Source: Halobacterium noricense (GTDB lineage: Archaea > Halobacteriota > Halobacteria > Halobacteriales > Halobacteriaceae). From it: a stretch of DNA of 64,000 bases. The translations under genes were made by a program, and so were the position numbers. The stretch's first letter is position 1; each line of letters opens with the position of its first letter. The notes beneath the pieces are model-generated. The model was not told the DNA's origin and did not search any database. It was given only the letters and a program-made list of their open reading frames with translations. The stretch is from positions 248,001 to 312,000 of the forward strand of contig NZ_CP089469.1 of NCBI RefSeq assembly GCF_021233435.1, written 5' to 3'. This document shows, piece after piece, positions 41,432 through 51,062 of this stretch.

Positions 41432-41620
41432 ATGGAGCAAGAGTACAAGCAGGGCTACCGGATGCATCGTGTACTCAGCAATCTCAACCGACTCGACGTC
41501 GACCGATTGGACGACGCGGATCGAGAGCGAGTCGAGACCGCGAGAGACCTCCTGGAAGAGGTGAGTCTGCTCTCCCAGACGGAACATAGCGGGGACGCCG
41601 ATACACAGGTCGAGTCCTGA
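41432..41620 (+). CDS. Small acidic helical protein (62 aa)
   Basis: 62 residues from the ATG at 41432, mostly one or two charged helices (VLSNLNRLDVDRLDDADRE, then ETARDLLEEVSLLSQ). Coding character is typical of the region, but no family is recognised. The upstream in-frame start (41372) would add a non-conserved tail. The remaining gap to 41878 shows nothing else. Confidence 0.4.
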   Translation: MEQEYKQGYRMHRVLSNLNRLDVDRLDDADRERVETARDLLEEVSLLSQTEHSGDADTQVES

Positions 41621-41878
41621 ATAGCGTCGCAGGGCGGAATTCAGATGTCTCGTTCCGGTGGCTGTTTATTGCCCCCAGAAGGGGTGCGGGGGAGTGATCC
41701 CCGAAGCCAACCAGATGACCCACCTCACTGAACAATTCCATATTCCTGAAGAGTAACAACGAAGGTGAATCACAGATGAACGACGAGCTACGACGCACAG
41801 TTCGAATAATGAGGGCGGTGTCCTACGTAATGGGAATCCGCGTCAACCCCTTATTCTGGGGCCTTTGATAAGAAATAT

Positions 41879-42436
41879 ATGGAGCGTCGACAGGTGCTCA
41901 AGACAGCCGGACTTCTCGCAACAGGTGGCATAACTAGTCTCGCAGGATGTAGTAGTTCAGGGAACGGAGATGGTGGTGAGTCGGCCACGAGTGAGTCACA
42001 GGCGACCAGTAGCTCAAGCGGTTCGAATACAGTTATGATGGTTACCGAGGGTAGCAACTATTATTTCGATCCCATCGGCCTATTCGTTGAATCCGGGGAG
42101 ACGGTCACGTTCGAAATTCAGAGTGGGAGTCACTCGGCGACTGCCTACAAAGAAGGAACAAGTTCGGCATCGGTAACTCGAATACCTAACGGGGCAGAAA
42201 CGTTCAATAGCGAGATATTGAGTGAACAGGGTGCGACCTACGAGCATACGTTCGAAACTACAGGTACATACGATTACTTCTGTATTCCACACAAACCTAT
42301 GGGGATGGTCGGTCGGATCGTCGTCGGCGAACCAGGGGGTCCTGCCGAAGGGAGGATGCCGCCGGACGGAGACGTTCCCGAGAGTCAGATCATCGTCGAT
42401 CAAGAGAGCGTATCGTACAGCGAGTTCTCCGGGTAG
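41879..42436 (+). CDS. Halocyanin-like blue copper lipoprotein
   Basis: 185 residues. A twin-Arg type start (MERRQVLKTAG) and lipobox ending SLAGC lead to a Ser/Gly-rich linker. The cupredoxin domain has type 1 copper ligands His85 (GSHSA), Cys135, His138 and Met143 in YDYFCIPHKPMGM, the C-x2-H-x4-M spacing of plastocyanin-type proteins. It carries electrons outside the membrane, as halocyanins do in haloarchaeal respiration. The metal transporters nearby may supply copper. Confidence 0.85.
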   Translation: MERRQVLKTAGLLATGGITSLAGCSSSGNGDGGESATSESQATSSSSGSNTVMMVTEGSNYYFDPIGLFVESGETVTFEIQSGSHSATAYKEGTSSASVTRIPNGAETFNSEILSEQGATYEHTFETTGTYDYFCIPHKPMGMVGRIVVGEPGGPAEGRMPPDGDVPESQIIVDQESVSYSEFSG

Positions 42437-42464
42437 ATGAGTCGTCGCGGGTACAGTCACCGTT

Positions 42465-42916
42465 TCACCCCTCGTCCGCGGCGTTCACCTGCACTTGTTC
42501 GAACTCGATAGTGACTGGCACGTTCTCTCGAATCAGTTTGAGAATGTTACAGGAACGTTCCGTATGCGTGAGTACTGTCTCTATCTGATCGGCGGGCTGC
42601 TTAGTAGCAATCTGTATAGCGAGGTGAATCTCCTCGACGAATCCGGTCTTAGGCCGGGCGTTTGCGGTGATGTTTAAGTGGTTGAAATCGAAGTCGTGTT
42701 TCGAGGCTTCCGTGCGAAGCGTTACGGCAAAACACGCGCTCAACGACCCGAGGAGGTGATCGACCGGGGTCGGTGCCGTCGACGAACCACTTCCTCTGGC
42801 GGTTCATCGTAGTGCCAGACGTACTCACTCAGTTCAACTCGGCCCGATACGCCGTCTTCAGTCAGCAGCCGTGCCTGACGCCCTGGCATCTCCATCTCAT
42901 CAAGCCGGTCATTCAT
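42465..42916 (-). pseudogene. OsmC-family protein, probable frameshift
   Basis: On the minus strand an ATG at 42916 starts MNDRLDEMEMPGRQARLLT and runs SEYVWHYDEPPEEVV. It then shifts frame and stops within about 45 bases. Another frame continues TPVDHLLGSLSACFAVTLRT and the OsmC C-terminal half (EIHLAIQIATKQPADQIE, then ERSCNILKLIRENVPV) to 42465. The two halves together make a typical OsmC peroxiredoxin-like protein. Either an inactivating indel or a base error lies around 42740-42790. Confidence 0.65.
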
Positions 42917-43043
42917 ATCAGGCTTGTTTGGTTGTTTCGTCGTTGTATCTTCGGGCCAGCGTCGGACAAATCAAGTTGACGTTCGCCCAGTGAGGGTTCG
43001 AGCGAACCGACATTCAGCTGGGGAATGTTTCGGCAGACAGTAG

Positions 43044-43946
43044 TCAATCACCATGCTCGGTTGGGCGAGCGTACGAATCCTCACTGAGAATATCGACGGT
43101 AACATGATTGATGTCGAATTCATCGTGGAGCAGTTCCGTGATCGCTCGCTTGAGTGCGTCACGCTCCTCGATTGTTTCGATGTCGCTAGTCACGTGAACT
43201 GTTGCCACGTCAAGCCTGCCTGAAAGCGACCAGACGTGGACGTCCGAGACCACAGTCACGTCGTCGATGGCTTCGATGCGTGCTCCGAGGTCTTCGACCG
43301 ATATCGGGCTGCGCTGGAAGAAAATCGCGCCACTTTCCCGAAGCAGTTTGACCGCCGACCAAATGATGATAACAGCGATGAGCACTGCGGTAATCGGGTC
43401 CGCGATGTAGTAACCGCCGAACTCCACGAACAGCATCGAAACAATAACAGCGATAGATGCGCCTGCATCCCCGAGGAGGTGATAGAACGCACCACGCTCG
43501 TTCAGCGACATTTCACCGCCCTGAACGACGTACACGGACGCAAGATTCACGACCAGACCCCCAGTTGCCAGAAGAATGGTCATCCGAGGGTTGATGTCTA
43601 CTGGTGAGAGGTAGCGCTGGTAGGACTCCCAGACCAGGAATAGTACCATCGGGACGAGTAACACGCCGTTCAGGAACGCTGCGAACGGTTCGACGCGGCT
43701 CAGGCCGTAACTCCAGTATTCGCCGGGTTCGGATTTAGTTCCGATGTAGGCCGCGATGAGTGCCATCACGTACGCCAGCGAGTCGAACAGCATGTGGAAC
43801 GCGTCCCCGACGAGCGCGACAGATCCAAACGCCAAACCACCCAAGAGTTCAATAACGAAGCCGGCGAGATTAATAGCTGCTACCGCACCAAGAGTGCGAA
43901 CACCAGCGTCCTCGCCGTGTTCGTGACTGTGACGCTCGGAATTCAT
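43044..43946 (-). CDS. Cation diffusion facilitator (CDF) metal efflux transporter
   Basis: 300 residues with six helices and a C-terminal cytoplasmic domain. The CDF sites VGDAFHMLFDSLAY (helix 2) and FYHLLGDAGAS (helix 5) carry the H-x3-D pattern. A His-rich N terminus and a cytoplasmic domain (ISVEDLGARIEAIDDVTVV) are present. It exports divalent ions such as zinc, cobalt or cadmium in exchange for protons. It is adjacent to the P1B and NosDFY-like metal genes. Confidence 0.9.
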   Translation of the reverse strand: MNSERHSHEHGEDAGVRTLGAVAAINLAGFVIELLGGLAFGSVALVGDAFHMLFDSLAYVMALIAAYIGTKSEPGEYWSYGLSRVEPFAAFLNGVLLVPMVLFLVWESYQRYLSPVDINPRMTILLATGGLVVNLASVYVVQGGEMSLNERGAFYHLLGDAGASIAVIVSMLFVEFGGYYIADPITAVLIAVIIIWSAVKLLRESGAIFFQRSPISVEDLGARIEAIDDVTVVSDVHVWSLSGRLDVATVHVTSDIETIEERDALKRAITELLHDEFDINHVTVDILSEDSYARPTEHGD

Positions 43947-44081
43947 ACTCTACCTCGGGCGAGATTCCGGAACGCCTTCAACCCCACCGACAGAAGAAAG
44001 TTCGAACTCTTGCTGTGGTAATCGGAATGATAGTTGCGACTGGGCATCAGCAGTTAGTACCGCCAGCAACGAGGCGTTGTC

Positions 44082-45002
44082 TCAGCCGAGCGTACCGTAA
44101 GCAGCTGCGTACGCGATAGCACCAACGGTAACTGCGGCGAGTCCTGTCACGAGCGTTTCACTGCGTCTGTGGCGAGCGAAGGGATGGGCTGGAATCCCAA
44201 CTCCGACGATGGCGAGCGCGAGAATACTGAAGACAAAGAGTAGAGCCGTGTGAATCGTCGGCGTAGGAATAACGAAGACAGCAGCCGCGTACCCGCTTCC
44301 GGCCACGGCACGCGGGCGAAGCAACCTACGGATCGAAATCCGCTGTAACCGCGTATACGCGACTATCGCTAGCCAAATCGTCCCGAGTTCAAGGAGGAAC
44401 ACGGCCAGCAAGTGCACCGTCGGGTCCGGATGCAACGCAATCCGACTGGTCACCAGCACGATGTCGAACGGATAGAGAAAATCGGCAGGACCGCCCGTGA
44501 ATAGATCTCCGAACGGATGCGATACCAAGCCGATCAGAGCTGCACCAAACAGCCAGCCCGTCGAACTCCTCTTCCGACGTGCCCACTCCCCGATTGCGAG
44601 CCCTGTAGCTACGTACACGACTAACACTCCAGCGTTCACGAGGCCGTCGACGACCGCGCCGATAGCGATGATGGACAAGAAGCCCCCGACAGCAGCAATT
44701 CGGCTGACGCGCGCTGGAATATTCCATGCTGCGACCGCGGCAGCAAGAATCGCACCAATCACGATCGAATGCGTGGCTCCGCGATGAACCGTATTCGCAG
44801 TCCCCCAGAACACATCAGGAGACACCGTCTGTACGGACCGTGCAAGCAATCCAATAGGTGCGTACACGATATCCACGTCAGGGACGAATGCAAACAGTCC
44901 GGCGACGATGCCCAACTGTATCGCTCGCTCACGGCTACAGCCCGCCACCGTCGCTAGAAACGCAACGAGTGCGAACGCTCCGAGGCCGTGCCCGACGAAC
45001 AT
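44082..45002 (-). CDS. YdjM-type membrane-bound metal-dependent hydrolase
   Basis: 306 residues from the Met at 45002. Helices alternate with conserved polar sites: FVPDVDIVY early, HRGATHSIV and VSHPFGDLFTGGP later. These conserved His and Asp residues beside membrane helices match the YdjM/LexA-regulated hydrolase family. The substrate is unknown. In-frame codons upstream lack hydrophobic character, so 45002 is chosen over 45044. Confidence 0.7.
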   Translation of the reverse strand: MFVGHGLGAFALVAFLATVAGCSRERAIQLGIVAGLFAFVPDVDIVYAPIGLLARSVQTVSPDVFWGTANTVHRGATHSIVIGAILAAAVAAWNIPARVSRIAAVGGFLSIIAIGAVVDGLVNAGVLVVYVATGLAIGEWARRKRSSTGWLFGAALIGLVSHPFGDLFTGGPADFLYPFDIVLVTSRIALHPDPTVHLLAVFLLELGTIWLAIVAYTRLQRISIRRLLRPRAVAGSGYAAAVFVIPTPTIHTALLFVFSILALAIVGVGIPAHPFARHRRSETLVTGLAAVTVGAIAYAAAYGTLG

Positions 45003-45192
45003 GGACCTACTACTTCGCTGATAGCAATAAGTGGCGCGTGACACGCGAACACGCGAATCATTCCGGAACTGAGGTTGCCGCCTAAGCTATTTTGCACCCT
45101 CAGGACCCGAAAATGTGGTTCCTAGTCGTAATCGTGGAATCAGAACCGTTTCAAACCGCTGGACGATAGCACGAGATAACTGGCTGAGGGCT

Positions 45193-45459
45193 ATGACAAC
45201 TGTTCAAACTACAGTCCCGACGAACGACTCGCCCGAAGTCTGCCAATACTGCGGTGAGTCCTTCCCGACGGTGGATCGTCTTACCCTTCATCGAGGCCTC
45301 GAACACTGGGCTGACATCGATGAGGCAGAACGAACCGCCTTCCACGATGCACGAGCAGATGAACAAGATGCGTTGAGTTCATTCCGGCTACGGGCGCTTG
45401 CTTGCCTCGTCGCAGTATACTTCGGGTTCCTCTTCCTCTATGCCATCTTCGCCATTTAA
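45193..45459 (+). CDS. C2H2 zinc-finger protein with C-terminal membrane segment
   Basis: 88 residues from the ATG at 45193. One C2H2-type finger (CQYCGESFPTVDRLTLHRGLEH) is followed by an acidic helix and a single C-terminal hydrophobic helix (about 68-86). It overlaps the next gene by 17 bp in another frame. Such finger-plus-helix proteins are common in haloarchaea and unassigned; it could tether nucleic acid or protein at the membrane. Confidence 0.65.
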   Translation: MTTVQTTVPTNDSPEVCQYCGESFPTVDRLTLHRGLEHWADIDEAERTAFHDARADEQDALSSFRLRALACLVAVYFGFLFLYAIFAI

Positions 45460-46948
45460 CACCGAGAATCCCGACGCCGACGAATCAACGCCGGAGACTG
45501 CCAACTCGGACGATGCCGGTTCGAGTATGGTGGGATCTTCCAGAATCCACTTCGGGGTACAAGTACTGGCTTGGGCAGCGATACTAACCGTTCTCGTCGA
45601 TAGTACCGCCGCCGCAAACGGAATGACACTCTCCAAGCAGCCACGGGAAACGTTAGCCGTTCCTCGCTGGCTGTATCTGGCGACAGGGGGCACTACCATC
45701 GGTGCGTCGGCACTTCTCGCTAGTTTCGTCACCGATCGGGCATTCATCTACGCCATCCACTCATGGTCCGTCCGTCTTCCTAGCGTCCCAGCCGTCCGGC
45801 GTTGGGCAGGTAGACTCGGCCGACTGCTGGCTCTAACTACCCTCGGTTTCATCGTCTACGTGGGATACACTGGCCCGCAACTCCCGGCTGCGAGCCTCAC
45901 AGTTCTCGTAACGTTCGTCGGTGTTCGTGGTGGGCTACCTGTCATCACGTATCTCATCGGGAATCTGTGGCCTGCGATCAACCCGTGGCGTGCTCTCACG
46001 ACGTTCCTTCCAACTCGTTTCATCGAGTATCCCGACTCGTTCGCTCGCTGGCCGGCTGTCGTGGGCGTCCTCACGCTCGTCTGGGTGGAGGTCATCTTCC
46101 CGGTCAGTACCGTCCCACGAGTGCTGGCAACAGCAATCCTCGGCTATTCGTTGTACACAGTCACCGGGGCAATCGTATTCGGCTCTAACGCTTGGTTTGA
46201 GCACGCAGACCCACTAGCCGTCTTGTTCCGGTTCTACGGGGCGGTCGCACCGATTCAGGTATACGATGGATCATTTGAGGTGTCGCTCCCGGGGAACAAC
46301 CTTGCAGACTCGGACGTCGTGACCGACGAATCTGACGTCGCCTTCATCATCGCCCTCGTTTGGGAACTCACGTACAGTGGATTCATCACGACGACCGCTG
46401 GTGCCCAGACTATCACGGCCGTCGTGGAGTCCCCACTTGGCGGATTGCTGCCCACTGTCCCCGTCGCTGTGATCGCTTATACGATTCTTTTCGTTACGGG
46501 GTACGTCGTGTTCCTCGTGGCTTACTGGTACGCTGGCACGGCCGCTCGGCGACTGACAAACACGTACGTTACCAGCCGGTCGATCGCATTACGACTCGCT
46601 CCACCGCTCCTGGCTATTGCTGCCGGCTATCATCTTGCTCACTACGCCGGTCTGGTCGTCTCTCTGAGCCCCGCGCTCACGATGGCTGTCGTTTCCCCGC
46701 TTACGCCGCCTGCAAATCCACTGGTGCTTTCGCCACCTGGCTGGTTCACCGGCCTTAGTATTGGATTCGTACTTATCGGTCACCTGCTCGCCATCTGGGA
46801 AGCGCATGCGTCCGCATACAATCTCTTCCCGAGCCGACTCGTTGCGATCCGGAGCCAGTACCCGTTCATCCTCGTGATGATCGGATATACTGTCATCAGC
46901 CTCTGGATTCTCTCACTCCCCGGCGCTACCCCGCCGTATCTCGCCTAG
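45443..46948 (+). CDS. Large polytopic membrane protein, unknown function
   Basis: 501 residues from the ATG at 45443, with about 11 to 13 membrane helices. NLWPAINPWRALTTFL, then FGSNAWFEHADPLAVLFRFYG, are distinctive charged motifs between helices. Similar long membrane proteins are annotated in databases as fenitrothion hydrolase-like, a name without mechanistic support. It lies upstream of Tp34-like and NosDFY-like genes and may take part in the same metal import or export. An earlier in-frame ATG at 45398 is possible. Confidence 0.6.
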   Translation, partial: PSSPFNTENPDADESTPETANSDDAGSSMVGSSRIHFGVQVLAWAAILTVLVDSTAAANGMTLSKQPRETLAVPRWLYLATGGTTIGASALLASFVTDRAFIYAIHSWSVRLPSVPAVRRWAGRLGRLLALTTLGFIVYVGYTGPQLPAASLTVLVTFVGVRGGLPVITYLIGNLWPAINPWRALTTFLPTRFIEYPDSFARWPAVVGVLTLVWVEVIFPVSTVPRVLATAILGYSLYTVTGAIVFGSNAWFEHADPLAVLFRFYGAVAPIQVYDGSFEVSLPGNNLADSDVVTDESDVAFIIALVWELTYSGFITTTAGAQTITAVVESPLGGLLPTVPVAVIAYTILFVTGYVVFLVAYWYAGTAARRLTNTYVTSRSIALRLAPPLLAIAAGYHLAHYAGLVVSLSPALTMAVVSPLTPPANPLVLSPPGWFTGLSIGFVLIGHLLAIWEAHASAYNLFPSRLVAIRSQYPFILVMIGYTVISLWILSLPGATPPYLA

Positions 46949-46964
46949 ATATTGGCGGAAGCCA

Positions 46965-48032
46965 TCAAGCTGTGAACTGGACGGCGGACATCTGCATGAA
47001 TGCGGTTTCGTAGCCGTCGTGACGAGACACCTGTGGTGGTGTCTCAATTCGAACAGTGACGATGTCCCCGCGCTTGACTTCCTCAGCTATTGTCCCGTAG
47101 TAGTAGCCGAGATTGGGGTCGAGTGTGCCGTCCAGTTCCGTTTCCAGGACCGATTTCCCATCACGCTCAACTACCATCGAGAGCGACATTCCCGGGAGCA
47201 GAACGCGGTTATAGGGCGTCCGCGGAGATACGACAAGATACGGTCTATCTGTCCCCGGGAAGCGCTGTTTATTATCGACCAGACTCGCGCAGAACACAGC
47301 ATCGTCAGCGGACGTCTCACCGAGTAGTCGTCCAGGGAGCTGGTCTTTCGGTGGCGCAACCGGGGCCGGTACACCGTCCATCTGCATCAGGTCTACTGTC
47401 CCGCGGGTGCCCGCCTTGCCACCGAGACGGCGAATCGGGAGGTCATACGTTTCTGATGGCTCAAAGGTGAACTGGAGTTGCGCGGTTCGCATCTCCGTAA
47501 ATCGACCCTTGAACGGGCTGGTCCGTACTGCCTGAACGGGCGCAATCCGGACTGTCACCTCATACTCACCGCTCCCCGACAGTGCCACGTTATCCCCGTA
47601 GTGGAACCCCATATTTGGGGAGAGCATCGACCACAGATTCGTCGTTGAGACATTCCCCTCCTCATTTTGAATATCCACTGAGACTGCGGTCGGAAGTACC
47701 GTCCCGGACTCGACATCCCAGACGCTCGCCATCAAATGCAGCGAGTCGTCCGACGAGACAACGACTTTTGTTTTGTTCGTCCCGGTCACCCTCCAGAACC
47801 GATGGGGGAACGAGTGCATCAACGCGACGCCGATACCATCGACAGTCGTCGTTTCGTACACGCCCATCCCCTCAACAATCGCAGGGTGATAGACACCATC
47901 CGGTCGGTCTTCGACGAGCGGTGGATCTCGCCACGCGGACTGTGTCTCGAATCCGAGTCGCTGAAGACACCCGGAGATGCCAGCTACGCCGACCAGCCCA
48001 CTCGTGGTTTTCAGAAACCGCCGCCGGTCCAT
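46965..48032 (-). CDS. Tp34/P19-like periplasmic metal-binding lipoprotein
   Basis: 355 residues. A twin-Arg leader (MDRRRFLKTTSG) and lipobox ending GISGC show lipid anchoring. The domain with NMGFHYGDNVALSGSGEY, then VTVRIAPVQAVRTSPFKGRF, resembles the Tp34/P19 fold that binds iron or copper via His and Met. A second related domain follows (PNLGYYYGTIAEEVKRGD). It probably delivers metal to a membrane transporter; the adjacent large membrane protein or NosDFY-like set is the candidate. Confidence 0.7.
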   Translation of the reverse strand: MDRRRFLKTTSGLVGVAGISGCLQRLGFETQSAWRDPPLVEDRPDGVYHPAIVEGMGVYETTTVDGIGVALMHSFPHRFWRVTGTNKTKVVVSSDDSLHLMASVWDVESGTVLPTAVSVDIQNEEGNVSTTNLWSMLSPNMGFHYGDNVALSGSGEYEVTVRIAPVQAVRTSPFKGRFTEMRTAQLQFTFEPSETYDLPIRRLGGKAGTRGTVDLMQMDGVPAPVAPPKDQLPGRLLGETSADDAVFCASLVDNKQRFPGTDRPYLVVSPRTPYNRVLLPGMSLSMVVERDGKSVLETELDGTLDPNLGYYYGTIAEEVKRGDIVTVRIETPPQVSRHDGYETAFMQMSAVQFTA

Positions 48033-48123
48033 GTATTGGAATGCTCTTGGAGGTTGAGTAGGTGTTGCGATTTTCGTTAGGCCGTCGCAATCATCCCTTG
48101 ATATAAAGAAGACAGCGAGAGTC

Positions 48124-48145
48124 CCACGGGTCAGGTGACCCGTGG
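48124..48145. repeat. Perfect 10-bp hairpin, IS200/IS605-end-like
   Basis: The stem CCACGGGTCA pairs with TGACCCGTGG across two bases. On the minus strand the flanks read like the subterminal hairpin of haloarchaeal IS200/IS605-type ends (TGAAGTAAACAACC before it). No transposase is nearby. It may equally be an inert stem or terminator-like hairpin between converging genes; the 48033-48263 gap holds nothing else. Confidence 0.35.
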
Positions 48146-48263
48146 TTGTTTACTTCACGTGCGAATAGAGCTCCCGGAAGTGCTGAATCCCGGGGAAGCA
48201 GCAACATCAGCGGGGTCCGTTGGGTAACGTGCCAGCCTAATCAAATCAGAGTGACCTCGGCGG

Positions 48264-50213
48264 CTAGAATGTGTAATCCCACTCGTCTTCATCGTCGAAC
48301 TGTCCCGGCGAATGCTGGGTGTCTTCAAGCTGCGCCAATACAGCTGGACGGACCGGATTTGCTCGTGGGGCTTCATCCACGACGCCCCCAAACCGAATCC
48401 CCGGCATCGTCTGCTGTAATTGCCGTATCAATTTGAGTGCCGGTGCTCGTGCCAACGTCGGTGCCCCAGCTCCACCGTCTGCGACCATCCCGACCGGTCC
48501 TGTCGCACGGAACGACCGTGAGAGTGACCCGTCACCGTCGGTGTCGATACCGGGTGCGCCCCGCCAGTAGTTCCCCTTCCAGACGTGTAACACGTTGAAG
48601 CGTGCGGTCTCGGCGTACCGCCGGTTATACGCGATGTCGTTGTCGGTGACGCGGTTCGTCGGAAATAGCGACATCGCTCGAATGCCGACCCGATTGAACG
48701 CCGCGACGTTCTCCTCATACACTGAATATTGGCCTTGCACGACGACGCCGTGCTGGTTATGCGTCACAACATTCTCCGCGACGTAGCTCGACCGCCCGAA
48801 CACAAGAACGCCGTTCTTGCTGTTCGTGACGATATTCCCTGTCACAACGTTTCGGTTCGATCGGTCGTGGATGTAGACGCCGACGTACGTGTCCTCGATA
48901 TCGTTGTCAGTGGCAAACGCGCCCTGCGCGAACACGCTGAACACGCCGATCATCATCCCCTCCATCGAGGAATCTCGAACAGTAAACGACTGCGTGTCGT
49001 GGGCAAACACACCGACTTTCCCACCGTAAAACGTCGAGTTCTGGACGAGTGCGGGCGCGCCAAGAATCGAGACCCCGAGGAACCCATCTTCCCAGTCTCG
49101 CGTTCCCCGAACCGTGAGGTTTGAAACGGTGAGATTCGGGCTATTCCGCGCAATAACACCATTTGCGCGCGTTCGTATGCGAACGTCAGAGACCAGCGAC
49201 CGGGTAGACTCCTCGAAGACGATACCCGCGTCACCGTAGCCATGCGTCGTCCAGTAGCGTTCCCGGAACGACTCATTCCTGACCGGAACACCTGTAATGT
49301 TCGCTCGGTCGCGGGTCCGCACTGTGCCGATGCCGGACATCGAAAGATCCGTAATCGCAACGCGTGATGCGTTCACGTAGACGACACTACGGTTTTCGTC
49401 CCCGATGATGCGCGTCTGGTTGACCCCATCGCCACGAATCGTCAGGGGTTTGTCCACCGTGACATCGGAGACAGAGTGATTCCCGGCTGCCAGTTGGATG
49501 GTCGTGTTGGGCGCGGCACGCCGGATCGCTGCGGTCAGCGACTCGTTTGGTTCTACCGTAGTCGAAACCGGTCGTTCGAGTAGCGACCGCGCACGGGCGG
49601 CCGTTCTGTTCGCACGCTCGCTCCGTGCTTCACTCGTCCGCACCCATTCCGTTGAGCTACGGCCCGCACCGCCGACATCTAACTGTTGGACTGCATCCCA
49701 CTGCTCGACTCGACCACCGTACTGTTGAACGAACGCGGTCGCGTCACTCTGCTTCGAGAAGGGCACCAACGCCTGCTCCCGCGTCGGAATACGGGCAGTA
49801 CTGTTAACGACGAAGTACGCCGCACTGGCTGGCACCCACTCCGTATCTGCGTACCTCGGTGCTCTGAGCAACCCATCCTCTCCGACGTAGACGCCAGTGC
49901 CGGAGAAATCCGAGACGTACACTGCCATCGGCCGCCCAAATTCACGTTCCGTGCTCTCCTGCAATCCCGCGACCATGGATGTGATGCCGTAGTAGCCAAC
50001 GGTGAATTTGAACTGGGAGAACGAGACCTGCCCGGTCGGCAACGCAATCGTCGAGTCGGCGGCTTGGACGACGACACTTTCCGGAACGCCCGTCGACTTC
50101 GTATCTGACATCGGAACCGCTGCTGCCTGCTGACTACCGCTGTTCATGGCAAACGGAGCGACGACCGTCGCGAGCACGAGGAGGGCAGCAGCAGCCACGT
50201 GCCAGAATTCCAT
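48264..50213 (-). CDS. NosD-like right-handed beta-helix protein
   Basis: 649 residues from the Met at 50213. It has a signal helix (WHVAAAALLVLATVVAPF) followed by a domain with YYGITSMVAGLQE. A long right-handed beta-helix, built of repeated N-x-(I/V)-x-x-N blocks (for example NDIEDTYVGVYIHDRSNRNV), spans about 250-560. NosD proteins are exported, help load copper in nitrous oxide reductase maturation, and pair with the NosF/NosY ABC transporter. Here they lack nosZ, so the metal or target may differ. Confidence 0.8.
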   Translation of the reverse strand: MEFWHVAAAALLVLATVVAPFAMNSGSQQAAAVPMSDTKSTGVPESVVVQAADSTIALPTGQVSFSQFKFTVGYYGITSMVAGLQESTEREFGRPMAVYVSDFSGTGVYVGEDGLLRAPRYADTEWVPASAAYFVVNSTARIPTREQALVPFSKQSDATAFVQQYGGRVEQWDAVQQLDVGGAGRSSTEWVRTSEARSERANRTAARARSLLERPVSTTVEPNESLTAAIRRAAPNTTIQLAAGNHSVSDVTVDKPLTIRGDGVNQTRIIGDENRSVVYVNASRVAITDLSMSGIGTVRTRDRANITGVPVRNESFRERYWTTHGYGDAGIVFEESTRSLVSDVRIRTRANGVIARNSPNLTVSNLTVRGTRDWEDGFLGVSILGAPALVQNSTFYGGKVGVFAHDTQSFTVRDSSMEGMMIGVFSVFAQGAFATDNDIEDTYVGVYIHDRSNRNVVTGNIVTNSKNGVLVFGRSSYVAENVVTHNQHGVVVQGQYSVYEENVAAFNRVGIRAMSLFPTNRVTDNDIAYNRRYAETARFNVLHVWKGNYWRGAPGIDTDGDGSLSRSFRATGPVGMVADGGAGAPTLARAPALKLIRQLQQTMPGIRFGGVVDEAPRANPVRPAVLAQLEDTQHSPGQFDDEDEWDYTF

Positions 50214-50291
50214 AGACGGCGATACGGGGGGAGCCACAAAGAATGCTGGGGCAGTACACTTTTTCGCGTGGCACGGAAACCATAATACGTA

Positions 50292-51062
50292 ATGGGTAGT
50301 CGTGAGGCACCTAACCGCGGTGACAACGATGCTGCGACGGCCGCGTCAGCCGTCGTCGAAGCGTCGGAACTCTCGAAATCATTCGGTGACGTCGAGGTTC
50401 TCTCGGGACTCTCCTTCTCAATTCCAGATGATGCAGTTACGGCGATTATTGGGCCAAATGGCTCCGGAAAGACGACGCTCGCGGAACTCATCACGGATGT
50501 GGACACACCGACAGCGGGCGAACTCACACTCTACGCCGGCGGGGAGCGCCCCGTCGGGTATCTCCCTCAAGACCCGCGGTTCCAGCCCTCGGCGACGGTC
50601 CGGGAGACGGTCGCATTCTACGCGGCACTGCTCGCCGGAGAGACCGACGTCGATGCCGCACTCGCTCGGGTCGGCCTCGAAGCCGCGGCCGACCGCCGAA
50701 CGGATGCGCTCTCCGGAGGTATGCGCCGCCTTCTGGGAATTGCGGTGAGCCTCCTGGGGGCACCAGACCTAGTCGTTCTCGACGAACCGACGAGCGGCCT
50801 CGACCCGGAAATGACTCGCCACGTGTACGACGTGATTGCGGGGTTGACCGAGCGCGACCAAGCCGTCGTGTTGACGACCCACGACCTTTCGCGCGCAGCA
50901 GACGCCGATTACATCCTCGTGGTGTCCGATGGCAGCATCGTCTCGGCTGGGTCCCCAGAAGAAGTGCTTGCAGACACGGAGACGACCACCTTAGAGGACG
51001 CATTCGAGACAGCAGTGAGCGGTCGCACGGTCACATCCGAGGGGGGCAATAACCGTGAGTGA
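50292..51062 (+). CDS. ABC transporter ATP-binding protein (NosF-like)
   Basis: 256 residues. Walker A GPNGSGKTT (about 58), Q-loop GYLPQDPR, the ABC signature LSGGMRR (about 140), Walker B LVVLDEPTSGLD (about 160) and the H-loop LTTHD are all present. With the downstream permease (8-bp overlap) it makes a NosF/NosY-type ABC-2 transporter. It diverges from the NosD-like gene. Confidence 0.85.
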   Translation: MGSREAPNRGDNDAATAASAVVEASELSKSFGDVEVLSGLSFSIPDDAVTAIIGPNGSGKTTLAELITDVDTPTAGELTLYAGGERPVGYLPQDPRFQPSATVRETVAFYAALLAGETDVDAALARVGLEAAADRRTDALSGGMRRLLGIAVSLLGAPDLVVLDEPTSGLDPEMTRHVYDVIAGLTERDQAVVLTTHDLSRAADADYILVVSDGSIVSAGSPEEVLADTETTTLEDAFETAVSGRTVTSEGGNNRE

